Shown: piece by piece, positions 1 to 13,300 of the stretch
Position numbering within the stretch: the first letter of the stretch is position 1
Layout: each line of letters begins with the position of its first letter
Translations under genes and position numbers: made by a program
Assembly (NCBI GenBank): GCA_022818135.1
Contig: JAFMSR010000015.1
Location: 27,700,574 to 27,764,573 of the forward strand
From: Saxidomus purpurata
Taxonomy: Eukaryota; Mollusca; Bivalvia; Venerida; Veneridae
DNA length: 64,000 nt
Reading direction: 5' to 3'
Notes under the pieces: generated by a model
Databases searched by the model: none
Told to the model about the DNA's origin: nothing
The model's input: only the letters and a program-made list of their open reading frames with translations

Positions 1-400
1 TATAGAGGCGGATAGCTCCGTCCAAAGTCGACACCGTGGATGTAGAATCTACAACCCTCGAGTTTGGCGCGGGATAATGCTAGTGCAGCCAAAGGTGTAC
101 TGGGAGTTGTGGGGTATTTTTTACTCGATCACTTTGGGCAAGGTCACTAATCGGGGTGGGTTCAACCCCTTGGTTCGAACTTTGGGTGTATCTAGCTTAC
201 GTTACTACCCGGGATGTATGACTACAATGTCTGGTGTTTATTGCAGACACCTTATATTTATCATATATATAAATAACACAATAGAATATAATCCATGAAA
301 TAGGAGAAATTTATTTAGACAATATACTAATGTCTCAACATGTAATAATAAAAAGGTAGGTGCAAAAGACTGAAACCTCTTCATTCTTCCCTCCTAAAAC
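1..400 (-). repeat. LTR-like repeat, copy 1 (cut by window edge)
   Basis: This stretch resembles 4100-5010. Shared blocks include the opening TATAGAGG..CCGTC segment, a block reading CAACCCTCGAGTTTGG then GCTAGTGCAGCC, a TGTCTGGTGTTTATTGCAGA block, and further out CATTTAGACA-like and CAACATGTA-like blocks near 310-345. The two copies bracket a region with gag-like and protease-like coding remnants on the minus strand, so I read them as the LTRs of one old element, this one being the 3' LTR. A plain dispersed or segmental repeat is the alternative. Confidence 0.45.
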
Positions 401-780
401 GTCATTTTTTTTTATCATAACCACTTCAGTTCAGCAAATAAGCTTAATTTTACAGAAGTAAAAACATTGGTTCTGACAGTCAACAACCACAATCTCATCA
501 TACAAAAATATACTAATTCTCAGGTTACCTGATCGAATGCTCCAGGGCACTAACTAGATGTAGATGCAATTTATATATATAATATTTTGAGTATAAATAG
601 TGTTAAACAAACATATTACTCTTTATTAATTAGTAAATATTAAGTATTCACACAGCTGAAGAATACAATCATATATTACATTTTATATTACATATCTCCT
701 TAACCTTAGCAGGTCGTAAAACTTATAACGCCCATAGTTTTCCTAATAAATATCTCATCATATCTAGCATTATATCCGTA

Positions 781-840
781 GAATACTGTAAAAAAAAACC
801 CCCAAAAAAAAAAAAGAAAAAAAAAAAGAAAAAAAACCAA
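781..840. repeat. A/C-rich low-complexity tract
   Basis: Runs of A are interrupted by short C and G blocks. It looks like an aged poly-A or a consensus error in a homopolymer; no coding content. Confidence 0.6.
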
Positions 841-1034
841 ATTTTTTGGCCCCCTAAGTGTTTAGAATACTGTAAAACAAAAGAAATACAAATAGTAACC
901 ATAGTGTTTGTTTTTTTTCCAAAAAAAAAGGGGAAACAAACAACAGATTTAGCAATAAATTGAGAAAAGGATTTTTAATCAGACATGTAAAATGTGATTA
1001 TTTCACATATATAATTTCAATAAAAAACATTTTA

Positions 1035-4000
1035 TTTTACTTTCTGACAATGTCGTCTAAGTGACTAAGCACAGAACGATAAAGTTCTCTAGCCTTCTCC
1101 TTAGATTGTCTCCACCTCCGCTGTACAAATATCTTATCACGTACAGCCTTATTTACAGGCTTTGTTCAATATCCTACAAGTTAAGTCGCGTTTTATAATA
1201 CCTCCAAGAGGAGGGTAGACCCCTTTTGGGTCTACTTAAAGAGAGTTTTCCGACAAAAAGTATAATGACTAAGGCCTGCTTTATGCTTACGAAATTTCAT
1301 TTTAAAAATACTGCATTCATACATTTTGTGGCCCGGTAACTGAAACCGGTAATTATGTCTCTTCAAAGTACAGGGATGAATAAAACAATCCAAACAAAAA
1401 CACTCCACCACCGGGCAACACATGCCACGCTGAGGAAAGACCTCATCCGAAGTGAATTCCCCCTCCTCAGTAGGAGATTAATATGTAACTCGTCCCTCGA
1501 GCATGTACATGTATTACCCACATTGGCCACAGACAGAACCTTTTCAATGAGTTTTAGCTAACAATTTCTTTTTACAGTTAAAGGTCCAATACATGTACTA
1601 ACGAAAGCGAAAATTCGAATATACTTTAAAAAACACAGAAATAAGTCATTTTTTAATAAAAAATGAAAGTTGGTATGTAGAAATTCTAAATAAACCACAG
1701 TACATGTACAATTATTTTTCTATGCATTATGAAGAAAGTTAAAAAGACCTGGGTAGTCATTTTGTCGAATCACTGAGATTTCAACATAATACACATACTT
1801 TTCTTCGTGTTCCAAACACTTTCTGTAAATTTTAACCCGCAAATCTTCATTATTTAGTGTCTTGCATAAGGTAATGTACTTGCCATTGAAATAACTGTCA
1901 CTTAATTTTCGCTTAGTAGTGGACCTTTAAGTTGAATGTCTGTTTTGCGCGTAAGCTCTGGTTTGTCTTTATACTTATTCCAGTTACTGACTATAATTGC
2001 TTCGTTCTGACTTCCCATCCCGGGCACTGAACTGGTAGCATAGCCACAGGCGCCCGCGGGTGCCTCTCCGACAAACTTAAGGTCTGTGTCAACGGACTCG
2101 GGGTCCGTTGGCGCACCGGCTACCGCAACGCACATTGACTGTTCAGAAGATTGAATTTGTGGCTTGAACAGAAAAGTGTTGTCCGTATCTTTACTGTCTA
2201 TACATCCAGCAATTTTACTTTTGAAAGGAGATCCTTGACAAAGCGCCATCATGCGGAATCTGAGTTCCTACCTTATTTGACTGATGTTTAAACAACTTAA
2301 TTATACCAACCTTGGTCCGCCAAAGATCTTCCCAAGTCAGTGACTTGCCTTGAACTGTTATAAAATCCTGACCGATAATTCCTATATGCCATTCTATATC
2401 TGCTACTGTAAAAGACCAGTTACATTGTTTTACTTCAGTCTAAAAGCTTTATGTAGCACGCCCCTGTATTGCAATTGTAGAGCTTTCAACACTTTGATAC
2501 GTTTTTATTTGCTTAGAACTCAGATTTTGTTCATCATACAGCTTTTCACTGTCCTTTTCAAGGTCCAAATCAGAATCGTGTTTATGACGGGATTGCTTTC
2601 TTAACTTTTACCCTCATTTATTAGTTCTGACATTTGCTTAAACTTAGGACCCATATTCGGGGTTTTATTGTACACTAGTGCGCATATTTGTTTACTAGTC
2701 TGATTTCCAACAGACGTGTGTACTTGTTTCTTGAGTTTCCGCAAATCTAACGTTGTTGCTCGGCCGTTTTTCATAATTAATCTGGGCTGACTTTGTTTGG
2801 CCTCAAAGCCAGCCGATTCTAGTTTTCCGACAAATGTGACCAGCATCTAGAAGCCACATGGCTGACTTTCCCGAACCGTTCACATACTATTTTAAGGCGG
2901 TACCTGGGTTGTTCAGTATTTCTAGGATACCGGTCAACATCGCATTCTAACAAATAGTTGTTCTCAGTATTTTGTTGAGGCTAAATACAAATACATGAAT
3001 CTGCCATTTCTAAGTAACGAACTTGCGCGATTATAACATCTAAGCTCTCACTACGGGTAATGAACATCATACTCTCTTATTTTTGCTACCCATGTTTCAT
3101 TTCCTAGTCCGTCTAAAAGTCGGTCAATCAAAAAAATCTGATGGAATGGACCTTTATCTCCTGGATTTGTTTGTTCGGCTAATACTACATGTACTCACTG
3201 CTTACGTATTGTTGGACACCTCCGTCCGACCTCTTTTTGCGTTGCCGTAAAGCAACACGAGCTAACTCTTTACCTAATCTAGAATGTAACATTCGCTTAA
3301 GTGCCTCATATTCAGTTTATTCATAGACTTGTATACCCTGAATATGTTTTTGTACTATATCAGGCACGGAAAGCCAAAATATGGTCTGCCATATACTTTC
3401 TATCCAGACATTTCATTCTAGAGAAAAGAATCCAACTTATTAGGATCGCCGTCAAAGAATGGTGGTTTATTTCTTTTTTTTGAGACAACTGGACTCCAAG
3501 TCCTATCTCACGTTTCATACAGAGGAGGCGTGTCAGACACCAACTGCATGTATATATTGCTATTAAAATGATCTAACCCTGCCACGGAAGCATCTATAAA
3601 ATATGTAGGCTCCAACAATGACCGACTGCTTGTCGGTACCGTAAGACGTGGGACAATTGAATCAAATAAGGGGTCGAGTTTAGAGCCATAAAGCTGCCTC
3701 TCTAAGAGGTCGCAGTCTCATTTAACTCTATATACAGAGAAAACATTATTCGAGTTATTTACCTCAGTTCCACGAGTATACTGTCGCGTTGTCATGAACG
3801 TCGGCGTTGTGCAAGAAGTTATTGCAGTGCTAGTACGTGTTGCCAGTGTAACGTTTAGCAGGCCAAAAATGCCATATTGAACGTATCTATATCACAATTG
3901 CGTAACTTCCTATGAAATGTGGCTGAACCAACAAAACAGGTTTTATGTTACTAATACTATACGTGACCCTTCTGTAGTCACTGGATATTTTACTTCGTAA

Positions 4001-4090
4001 AACTATCTCAATGTTATTTTTATGAAAACATTTCAGCTGAATTTTTCTGGGCGCAAGTTTCAAAAACACACCCAAATGTAGCCGTTCTAG
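1035..4090 (-). pseudogene. Decayed LTR-retrotransposon body (gag, protease remnant, 3' zinc-finger segment)
   Basis: On the minus strand, frame-broken coding segments follow one another in retroelement order. Near 3185-3310 a charged helical stretch (EYEALKRMLHSRLGKEL) is followed at 3050-3185 by a gag-like segment with FLIDRLLDGLG. At 2843-2884 lies a CCHC-type zinc knuckle, C-x2-F-GKVSH-x4-C, whose second Cys has become Phe. Further on, near 2360-2406, VADIEWHIGIIGQDF resembles the C-terminal part of a retroviral-type protease. At 1232-1423 a C2H2-like segment has lost one Cys to Phe, and the last reading frame closes at about 1038 with SHLDDIVRK and a stop. No reverse transcriptase or integrase is recognisable, so pol appears deleted. 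A TTAA MITE has landed in it at 1578-1930. The Gypsy-like assignment is inference from domain order and flanking LTR-like repeats. Confidence 0.45.
1578..1930 (+). mobile_element. TTAA MITE, family 1
   Basis: The element begins TTAAAGGTCCA and ends TGGACCTTTAA, a perfect 11-bp inverted repeat that includes the TTAA target site. A second, roughly 313-bp copy at 43033-43345 is alignable over its whole length with small indels. It has no coding capacity. TTAA targets are used by piggyBac and Kolobok transposases; the termini do not decide between them. Confidence 0.8.
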
Positions 4091-4099
4091 TTGGTAAAC

Positions 4100-5010
4100 C
4101 CTTATAGAGGAGAATAGTTCCGTCTTAAATCGACCCATCGTCGGAACCCCGTTGAATATTCCGTTGCCACCCCTGTATTAAGCATAGCGTAAAGAGGGGG
4201 ACGTGTGTATTCGACGATGAAATCGACGTCGACAACCCTCGAGTTTGGCCCGGTATAATGCTAGTGCAGCCAAAACTATACATGGAGTTGCGGGGGTATT
4301 TTTACTCGAACTATTTGGGCAAGGTCACTTATCGGGGTCGCTACATCCCCTATGTTCGAACTTAGGGTGTATCAAGCTAAAGTTATTCTCCGCGATAAAT
4401 GACTTATCTGAATCGCTGTTGTCTGGTGTTTATTGCAGACACTAAATATTTATTATAAATATATATGTTGCAATAGCATATTAACCATGAAATAACAAGG
4501 TTAACAGTCCTTATCATAATTATGCAGATCCACTAAAGAAACCTCCCCTATGCACTCTCAGAATATTGCTAAGATGTACTTTTAAATAGGCAAGGACGGA
4601 AAAGTGCCGCCTGTACCAATGCACGTAGGGTCAGATTGCCGACCTCGACAAGAAGTAAATTTGAACTTATATACTGTTATTTGTTTACCAAATAATTACC
4701 CTTTAAACAAAATCAATAAATAACCTATTGTCTTTACTGAAATTTAACATGTTGAAACAAAGATATTTGTAAATGATTGACATATTTTTACACAAGAGTT
4801 TCACAAGGAAGGGGACTAAACAGTTAAATTTGTAAGAGTTACGCTTCCGGAAGTAGAGTTTCTATTCGGAATCCTCTAACTAATCGGAGAAAACATCATG
4901 GAATTTAACTTTAAACATGAAGAAGGAATTCATTTAGACAGTATACTTATGTATCAACATGTAGCAAAAAGTAGCTGCAAAAGACCAAAAGCGCTTCATA
5001 AGCATTTCAA
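4100..5010 (-). repeat. LTR-like repeat, copy 2
   Basis: This is the partner of 1-400. Relative to copy 1 it carries extra sequence near 4138-4228 and an approximately 400-bp insertion before 4905, after which similarity to 290-380 resumes. On the minus strand it lies upstream of the gag-like segment and so would be the 5' LTR. Confidence 0.4.
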
Positions 5011-5484
5011 GAATGTACGGCTCTTTACTCTTAGCCTATAGATGTGAAATTAGCTTGATGTAGTTAAGGTTGAGAACAGGGTTGATCCCGAATTATACAT
5101 AATGTTTCTAAAACTATGTCGTGCGCTGCCGTACCAAGATAAAACTCTTGACAATTTAATTCAATTTTTACAAAACTATTGACAAGGTTTTCTGTTTATT
5201 GTCACTTTTACTTTGCACTCTGACCTATTGACTGCAAAATCAAGAAGAATTATCGACTTGTAAAGACTAACCAACCTAACAATCTTGAGTAACCTAGGCC
5301 AAATCTTTCTCTAATTATTAATAGGACAATGTTTGGTCTACCGACAGACAGAAACAACGCAATAGACGCCTCCATTTCATAGATTTATATAATTATGCTG
5401 TTTAGCATTATAATTGAACAAGTATACATACATGTATTACTAAACAACTTCTTAAATTGTCAGGAATTTAAATATTTATTTTAA

Positions 5485-5660
5485 TGGATCCGCTCTGTCG
5501 TAGAGGTAGTGCGTTCGCTTCACTATAAATCAGAGGATCCTAGGCTCCATCGCTACCAGTACCACTGTAGAAGTATCCTTAGGCAAGACACACATTCCAT
5601 ATCGAGTTGATTCCACCTAAGGCGAGTCTCAAGAGCGATAAGCCTGTTAATTTGCTGCAA
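5485..5660 (+). mobile_element. Degenerate tRNA-derived SINE
   Basis: The A-box-like part TCGTAGAGGTAGTGCG is followed about 35 bp later by a weak B-box-like block, and then by a tail containing GAAGTATCCTTAGGCAAGAC, the layout of many animal tRNA-derived SINEs. The tRNA part cannot fold as a functional tRNA. Confidence 0.4.
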
Positions 5661-5880
5661 AACCTATTTAGCAATCAATAATAAATAAAGACGTTTAGTT
5701 TAATGATTGTTGCATTTTGAAATAACTTAAAAAACTGTAAGATATACGTTAACAGGTTAAGCTGCCCGCTCCCAGATTTTGGTGACAAAACAAAAATCTT
5801 CGAACTGTTTGAAATTAAGATTACAACGAATCATCATATAAAAAGGTACTAGTATAAATTCCTGTAAAATGTATCCAAAT

Positions 5881-6200
5881 TGTTAGCTCCACAAGGTGCA
5901 AGGAAGCTATTCGGAACGTCCGTAGTACGCTTTACGCCTTACGTCCGTTCACCATTTTCTTCAAACGACATCTCTGAAAACACTGAGCCAATGTTGATGA
6001 AACTTAGCAGTGATGTACCTTGCATGAAGCTCTTTTAAACTTGTTGAAATAATTCAATTCCATGCAGGACTATGGTTGCCATAGCAACGGAAAGGAAAAC
6101 TTTAAAGTCTTCTCGTCAAAATCAGATGTCTCAGAGCTTAGAAAGTTGGCATGTTGCATAGTCTAGTGGACTTCTACAAAGATTTTTCAAGTCATAACTT
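5881..6200 (+). mobile_element. Helentron-like element, AGCTCACC family, 5' part
   Basis: It begins with a decayed form of the family's 5' hairpin (TTAGCTCC..GGAAGCTATT), then a CCGT-rich stretch, then the body sequence that continues into the 166-bp unit found at 17640-18740. The 3' end with its hairpin is not visible here. Confidence 0.5.
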
Positions 6201-6419
6201 TGTTTCTAACATATTTTTACTTATGTTATTGATTTTACATTTAGCTATTACTTTATCATTTTATGAGTTAGTATATCATTTCGAAACTCTAATTTCTTTC
6301 ACCGGGATCTGTTAACGTTTTACACAAGCTTGTAACAAAACTAAATAACGCTATGTTTGGCCTAGTGTCGTCATACCTTCTAGGTAGAATAGTCATGACA
6401 GGAAGATAATTTCTTATGT

Positions 6420-6745
6420 ATTTAAGGTCACGGTCACAGTGACCTTCATAAGAAAATCGTATCAGAGTAACCAGAGAAGGCATTGGCTTGGTGTCCTCAA
6501 AATTGTCATTTATCCCTCTCGATTTTGGGGTCAAAGGTCAAGGTCACGGATACCTCTAGATCAAAGTGGCCTTCGACAGAAAAGATTGGTCCGATTAAAG
6601 GTTAATGTCACGGACACCTAACACAAAAGCTTGTCTGACCAGTACTTAAATCACGCATTGGCCTAGTGTTCTCAAACTAAGTATGTTGATTGGTCATTGA
6701 CCCCTATTGATTTTGATATAAACAGGTCCCGGTGACACTGACCGT
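6420..6745 (+). repeat. Degenerate tandem repeat rich in AAGGTCACGG
   Basis: Three or so diverged units share TTGGTGTCCTCAAA, GTCATT(T/G)A and AAGGTCA(A/C)GGTCAC. Similar GGTCA-rich units occur at 29.7-30.3 kb and 35.2-35.9 kb. Confidence 0.5.
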
Positions 6746-7379
6746 TATTACTAAACAATTTTCTGGCTAATTGACAGTCGTCAGGAGGGCATACATGGCT
6801 AATAATAATATTTTGTTTGAAATTATATTGAAACAATGAAAACAGTTAACTCTAGCTAATTTATTATCAGCCTTGGGACCAAAACGGTTTTATGCACTAC
6901 TCAGTGCATTTAATCTAAAATTTAATAAAGAGTATTACAATAATCCATGCCTCATGTAAATGTGCTAATAATTCATAAATAAAACAATAAAAGAAATAGT
7001 AAGGAGTAATTGCCTACCGTAGAAACGCGTCATGCCATTTTAAATTAAATAAATTTCTCAAGCTGTCGACTCTTATTAACATGAAGAAGGAGTGTCTTTT
7101 GAAATAGTTAAAAGACAGGATAGATGTTCCACGTTCCAGAACCATTCACTTATTTTATCATTTTCTAATTAATTCCTTTCAACATGTCATAAGGAAAAAT
7201 AAATCATAACATTGTCTGGTTGATAAGTATTTATTGATGTCAATGAAAGTAGGGATGGTTTATTAGGGGCACGCTAAGGCCAGTAATGCTATACAATGCC
7301 CGACCGGATGGAAGATATATGTAATTGTATGTTGCGATGTGAACTTGTGACCATGGCTATGGAAGACTCTTCTGTTGTT

Positions 7380-7693
7380 TTAAAGCTGCTCGCTCTCAGT
7401 TACTGTTGAAAAAAAAACTTTTTTTTTAAATTGACATACTTATACAGAAACATAAATTTAACTAAATGCTAGAAATAAAATATAAGCAAAAATCTAGGTA
7501 TGAATTTGCAAAAATCGATTGAAAATGTCGTTTAAATGGCACTGCTACACTATATGTTTATACTTATTTAAAATTTAGAGATATACGTGACAGGAGTTTA
7601 AAATGAAGCCTTTTTATATGACTATATGTTCTAAAATACGTTATTTACATACAGTTTCAAGAACTCTCAAAATCTGAGAGTGAGCAGCTTTAA
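7380..7693 (+). mobile_element. TTAA MITE, family 3
   Basis: It is bounded by TTAAAGCTGCTCGCTCTCAG and its inverted complement (CTGAGAGTGAGCAGC then TTTAA), with TTAA at both ends. Relatives lie at 26563-26906 and 27158-27522; a degraded fragment starts near 5757. It is non-coding. Confidence 0.8.
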
Positions 7694-8545
7694 CAACTAC
7701 AGAATACATTTGTGTCTTTTCGTCCTAGTATATGTTTATCTCTGATAACACTATATCTTGCATCTATGTAAAGGTGATTCAGATGCACGTATATGAGGTG
7801 CGTTGACAATTTCATTTTACTTATTCAGTAACTGGAGCTCATATATTACGTTGGTATGTGTATATTCTTTAGGTTCTAGTTCGCAAGACAGGCGGATTAG
7901 TGACAGCTCGACACTTTCCACATTGCTTTTCTCGGTCTTTGGTTCTAATGAAAAGTAAATTGTCTGTTAAAGCAACTGCAGCAGTTGTGTCTTCTATCAG
8001 TTCTGCCATCATCTTTCGTTCCTCCCAGTATGATCCTGTTTACATTGCAGCTTTCTGTTCTATCCTATCATTCTTCTTTGGTTGTCCGTTGCAGTAATCA
8101 ATAGCTGACAGGATTGGAACCTATTGTTTTCGAGCTCCTTTCGATTTCAACTGTTGCGAGTTCAAGGTAAATAACGAGGCATTCTTCCTTTTCCGTTCCC
8201 GAACACCACTGAATAGCCGACATTTGTCAAGCCTTCTAATTTTTCTTTTTGATGTTTTATTTCTGGCCTTATTTCCTGAAATTTATCAACCGATAATGAA
8301 CATTGGAATTTCTTTTAATTTCATTTCCTGCCTCCGCTATTACTTTCATCCTGTTACAAATAGAATATTACATATTAAATAATTCATTTGTACAGGAAGT
8401 GTGAATAGTCAACATAGAAATTAATATTGAACATACAATTTATACTTATTTGATTTATGAACAAGTTATAAGCGAACAGCAGAGATATATGTAAACCTTT
8501 GTAACCATGATTAAGAAACTTATGGTCGGCAAATCCTATTACAAA

Positions 8546-9603
8546 CAAGAGCCATGTTACACATGGTTAATCCCCCCGCCGGGAAGATATTACCTGAAGG
8601 TTGTACTTTCGTACATTTACTTGGTGAGAGGAAATCCTTAAAAAGCCGTATAGTTATGGTCATGCTGAGTACAGTTTTCAAGTAAGTGGAAAAAGAATAA
8701 GGCAATGAAGAGAAGGTTTGTAAAACTATATTAATGTTCATTATCAGTATAGGTATGATATTTTTCTATTTGACTAAAAGTAAATCTGATAAAGGGGAAT
8801 AACTCTAAAAGTAGGCAAGGTAGTGTTATTGTTCTTGCACACTGCACTTCCTACCAATGTGCTATGTCAGTGTATTAAGTTTGAAGAAAATCGCTCCAGT
8901 ACTTTTGGAGTTATGCTTCGGACAAGTAAATCTGATAAAGGGGAATAACTCTAAAAGTAGGCAAGGTAGAGTTATTGTTCTTGCACACTGCACTTCCTAC
9001 CAATGTGCTATGTCAGTGTATTAAGTTTGAAGAAAATCCCTCAAGTACTTTTGGAGTTATGCTTCGGACAAGTAAATCTGATAAAGGGGAATAACTCTAA
9101 AAGTAGGCAAGATAGAGTTATTGTTCTTGCACACTGCACTTCCTACCAATGTGCTATGTCAGTGTATTAAGTTTGAAGAAAATCGCTCAAGTACTTTTGG
9201 AGTTATGCTTCTGACAAGTAAATCTGATAAAGGGGAATAACTCTAAAAGTAGGCAAGGTAGAGTTATTGTTCTTGCACACTGCACTTTCTACCAATGTGC
9301 TATGTCAGTGTATTAAGTTTGAAGAAAATCGCTCAAGTACTTTTGGAGTTATGCTCCGGACAAAGTTTTTCAAGTAAATCTGATAAAGGGGAATAACTCT
9401 AAAAGTAGGCAAGGTAGAGTTATTGTTCTTACATACTGCACTTCCTCCCAATGTGCTCTGTCAGTGTATGAAGTTTGAAGAGAATCGCTCAAGTACTTTT
9501 GGAGTTATGCTCCGGACAAAATTGGGACGGACGCACGGACAGACGGACGGACGGACGGACGAAGACCATTTCTAATATCCCCTTGCCTTCGGCGGGGGGA
9601 TAA
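8546..9603 (-). mobile_element. Helentron-like non-autonomous element carrying a 146-bp array
   Basis: Read on the minus strand, it starts with a GC-rich 5' hairpin (ATCCCC..GGGGAT near 9577-9602) and a run of GTCC repeats, continues into tandem units, and closes with CGGCGGGGGGATTAA (8568-8582). It then ends in a terminal hairpin CCATGT..ACATGG followed by CTCTTGT. The 5' ATCCCCCCGCCG and the 3' CGGCGGGGGGAT form a subterminal inverted repeat. This layout matches known Helentron/DINE-type elements; the assignment is structural inference since no Rep/helicase is present. Confidence 0.55.
8781..9530. repeat. 146-bp tandem array, five units
   Basis: TAAATCTGAT recurs at 8781, 8927, 9073, 9219 and 9375, giving a period of 146 bp; the last interval is 156 bp because of a 10-bp insertion. 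Units are very similar to one another. A diverged array of the same family lies at 49200-49700. Confidence 0.95.
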
Positions 9604-10375
9604 ACAACCCACACACTTGTGTGTCTTAAAGAACATAGCCAGGGTATCCGTGCCCTGTAGAAACATCTGTACTATATAGCTGTATATATAAGGCCACATG
9701 TACACATAAGCAAAAATAAACAATATATCCTTGGCATTTTCATTTTATTACCGTAACCATACCATAAATGTGAAAATCTTTCTTTATAGATTGATCAATT
9801 TTTTGTTCATTCATCGCCCTTATCACTATGATGACACTAATATTTCTGAAAACGAGCTCAGTTGTGCGATAAACCAACACCGTGACGACGGTTTGCGTTT
9901 ACACTCCTTGTGGAGTTCTCTGAACCAGTGTCATTACAATCAGGAATATAACAATAAGGTCGTTTGAGACAGTAGGAGAACGGCACTGATATATACGCTT
10001 CATAGTACTATAAAATCTAACCCCGAAACAAGTCCGCCGATATCAAATGGTCTTAGTCGTGGTTGCGCTACTAACAATATCGTAACAATTGTTCCCGTTT
10101 CTTGTACACATCATACCTGAACAGGATCCGGAAATGTCTTTTAAACATTAAGCATTGTTATCCTGTAGCAATATCCGGTACAATGTAATAGAAGGCAGAA
10201 AACATGTCACAAAATACAGAGATCTTACACCATGACCTAATAATACATGTATCATATCAGCTGAGAATAAAACTTATTTTTTGTGTGAAATTTCGTTAAC
10301 AAAATCAATGTTTAAGGATGTGTGCATAAGACTTCGTCATGGATATTGGTTTTCTGTTGCATGGTCCGTTAATCC
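9604..10375. other. 3' flank of FTL-B, part of the tandem-duplicated block
   Basis: Segments here align with 33000-34400 downstream of FTL-A (for example GATAAACCA near 9868, GTAAAATC-like near 10011, GAAGGCAGAAAACATGTCAC near 10190). No gene is seen beyond the terminal exon and 3' UTR of FTL-B. Confidence 0.6.
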
Positions 10376-10380
10376 CTATC
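10376..10380 (-). CDS. FTL-B terminal exon: one codon then stop
   Basis: Acceptor CTTTTCCAG is followed by GATAG. Joined to the previous exon it gives Gly then TAG. The downstream sequence is homologous to the FTL-A terminal exon, which stays open for 13 codons. If another acceptor is used the tail differs. Confidence 0.55.
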
Positions 10381-13300
10381 CTGGAAAAGAAAAAAACATA
10401 TTTATGAGTTCCAGGCTTAATATGCTATAGTTAATAAAGAATACGTTACAATATTGGTGTTTCTAATGTAATTGACCAGACGCCAGGTGTCAATCAAGTG
10501 ACTTCATTACCTATCAAAATTCGACTTTACCTACGACAAATAAATGCACGTGGAAAAGGTTTAAATGGATTCTTTTGTTATAAATAATCCGACATCAACA
10601 AAAGGGTGGGGTTAAAGCACCATTGGCGTCATGTCAATTAGCAGCTACGTATGTGTATTAGTATACTGCGGGATTTATTGTTTGTTAGCCTTGAACACAC
10701 AATCCGTTGTATTGACTATGCGCCTCACACAAATCTAGCAATTAAAGAGTGTATGTCGATCTAAATACACACCTGGTACAGCCATCACTTTAACCTCGCC
10801 GAGGTGAAGGAAATTCTTAGACCGAAGAGCCACCTCAACGTACCTGGCAAGTGTGTTTGCTGGGAGTGTGAATATTTCATATTCTTTTAAGACTGGAAGG
10901 AAACCGTAAGAAATCATCGTGGACAATGTCTTCCCGATATTTAGTGTCAGGTTAATTGCTCTTTCTTCTAAAATGTGCAAATACGAAACTCAAGTAAGCA
11001 ATGATAAAGATTTACAAATAATCCCTAAAATTTGGGACACAATTCTAAAAACCATTATCAAACCAAGCAGTGAAAAACGACAATATCAAAAACATCAAAT
11101 TTATTTTTATATGTAGCTGGATTTATTTCATCAATAACAAGAGGGCCAACATGGCCCTATATAGCTCACCTTGGTACAAGTCCACTTGCTTGGTGGAAGA
11201 TCACTAGATAATGTTATATACCAAATAAGTTTTCCTATATATATATACGTCTATGTATGCCCCCCCCCCCCGGGCAAGGTCAATTTTGACCCTAGGGTCA
11301 TAATTTGAACAAACTTTAAAGAGGTCTACTAGGCAATACTACCTGCCAACTATCTAAGCTCTAGGCCTTGTGGTTTCAGAGAAGAAGATTTTTAAAGTTT
11401 TTCCTATTTGTTGCCATAGCAACCAGAGTTCTGCATGGAATGGAATTCTTTGAACAATTTTGGTAGAGCTTCATGCAAGGAACATTCCTGCATAGTTTTA
11501 TCAACATTGGCCTAGTGGTTTAAGAGGAGATGTCATTTGAAACAAAATGTTGACGGACGAGGGACAATCATCAATCAGAAAAGCTCACCCTGGCGTATTG
11601 TTAAGGATTTCCACTCTATTTGTCTCCGCTGTCGCTGACTTTTGAAAACCAAAGCCTTCACTGTCTCCAGACCCGCTGCTGACAAGACTTTAGAAGCGAA
11701 CAATCAGGTATATTAGAACGGATAATAGGGTAATACTATCATACTTACACTGGTTAGGTAAACTGTCCAACTTCAGGATTAAAAACTGTTTCGTAACCAA
11801 CACAAACATAAAAAACTTTTATTTAAATGCGATATGCTGAAAACGTGTTGTTTTTGATAAAAACAAAATAAACAAAACAGAATAAAATGACAAGTGCCTT
11901 TCAAGTTAATGAATTAGCTCTTTGGTTGGCGTACTATCCAAAATAAAGATGCCAGCTGTGACATATTTTACTAAAAAGGTAAAAAAAACTCGGATCAGGA
12001 TTTAAAAAGACCCAATAATATACATTGCTGAACTTAGATCCCGCATCTCCCGATATAGATGTTTTAGAGGCGACACTAAAATACTGATTATTTGTGAGTC
12101 CACTTTTGCAGTTGCTGCATTTGTTTGCATGGTCGGATTCTGGTCTGGCTTGCTTTGCATTTATTTAAAAACTTTACACTTACCGCAGCAATCGTGCCTG
12201 TTATACAGCATAACGTTAAATATTTCATACGCCTCACCCAGATCTACGCGCCACCACGGGTTTGACTCGTACTTAGTGTGGAAGAAAGTTGTGATATCTC
12301 CATCGACCCCTAATCTGGCATTGAACTTGTTGCCGGTAAAATCACTGGACATATAGGTTTGTTTACCTAGGGCTACATTTTCGACTGAAAGTAAAACACC
12401 AAAAGTTGATATGATATAGTGTGGAAGGCAAAGGAGTACTGCATGTCATGTTTAACGCTTGTTATCCCGCTGGAACCCTTAACTATGCCACAAACCAGCA
12501 TGTGACATTGTCTATGCACATAACTAGACCAAACGTATGAATTACTTTGACCACCTGTCGCTTATAATTAATTCACGAAATAATCTTGATTCCTATAGCA
12601 TTTCACAGTCACATGAAGTTTGGACCCCGAAAAATAATATTTTTATAAAACACGCCGGACCGACTATAAAGCATATATACTACAAGTTATGCAACAGCAA
12701 AAACCAACTTACCAGATTCCCCTTGTTTATTGCTTGAAATTCACGATAAATCCAAACAACCTCGTATATCCACTAGTGTCTATCAATAAGGCATTGATTA
12801 TGCTCTAGAATCATGCTAGTGTCCATATTTTTAGTCCACACATTCAATCAGAATTTTGTCAAAATGTCACAAAATACACGAGTCTAAAACATTTTGGCCA
12901 GCGATTTTATGGCGTTAGAGTTAACTCCCGTGCTTGTTCCGCGCTACATAGATTCGCTGTATTGGGTTTTCCGGTACCAGTACCGGCACTGTAAAAATAG
13001 TAGACGAATAACGAATCCGACTTTATTTGAAATTTTAGGCGCGCTTTTGACTGACAGTATACAAAAGATATTTTGCCATAAAGCTTTTAGAAGGCATACT
13101 TCGTCGAATTTTATAGTTGCAGACCTTTGAAAATGTAGAGCGCTTGATATTGTATAACTTGGAAAGACGTTTACGAAATTCTTCTTATTGTCTGTTTCAT
13201 TTACATGTTTCGTACCAAAACATTCGTACCAATATTTGTTCGACTGTACATGTATAAAGTGTTTGTTCATTAATTACTATTGTTTCTGATTCATTTAAGT

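Noticed and set aside
1902..2252. 116-codon minus-strand frame as a stand-alone gene
   Set aside because: It lies within the decayed LTR element and its C-terminal residues come from the TTAA MITE.
8520..8741. Minus-strand 73-codon frame near the Helentron-like end
   Set aside because: It spans the GC-rich element terminus and has no coding features.
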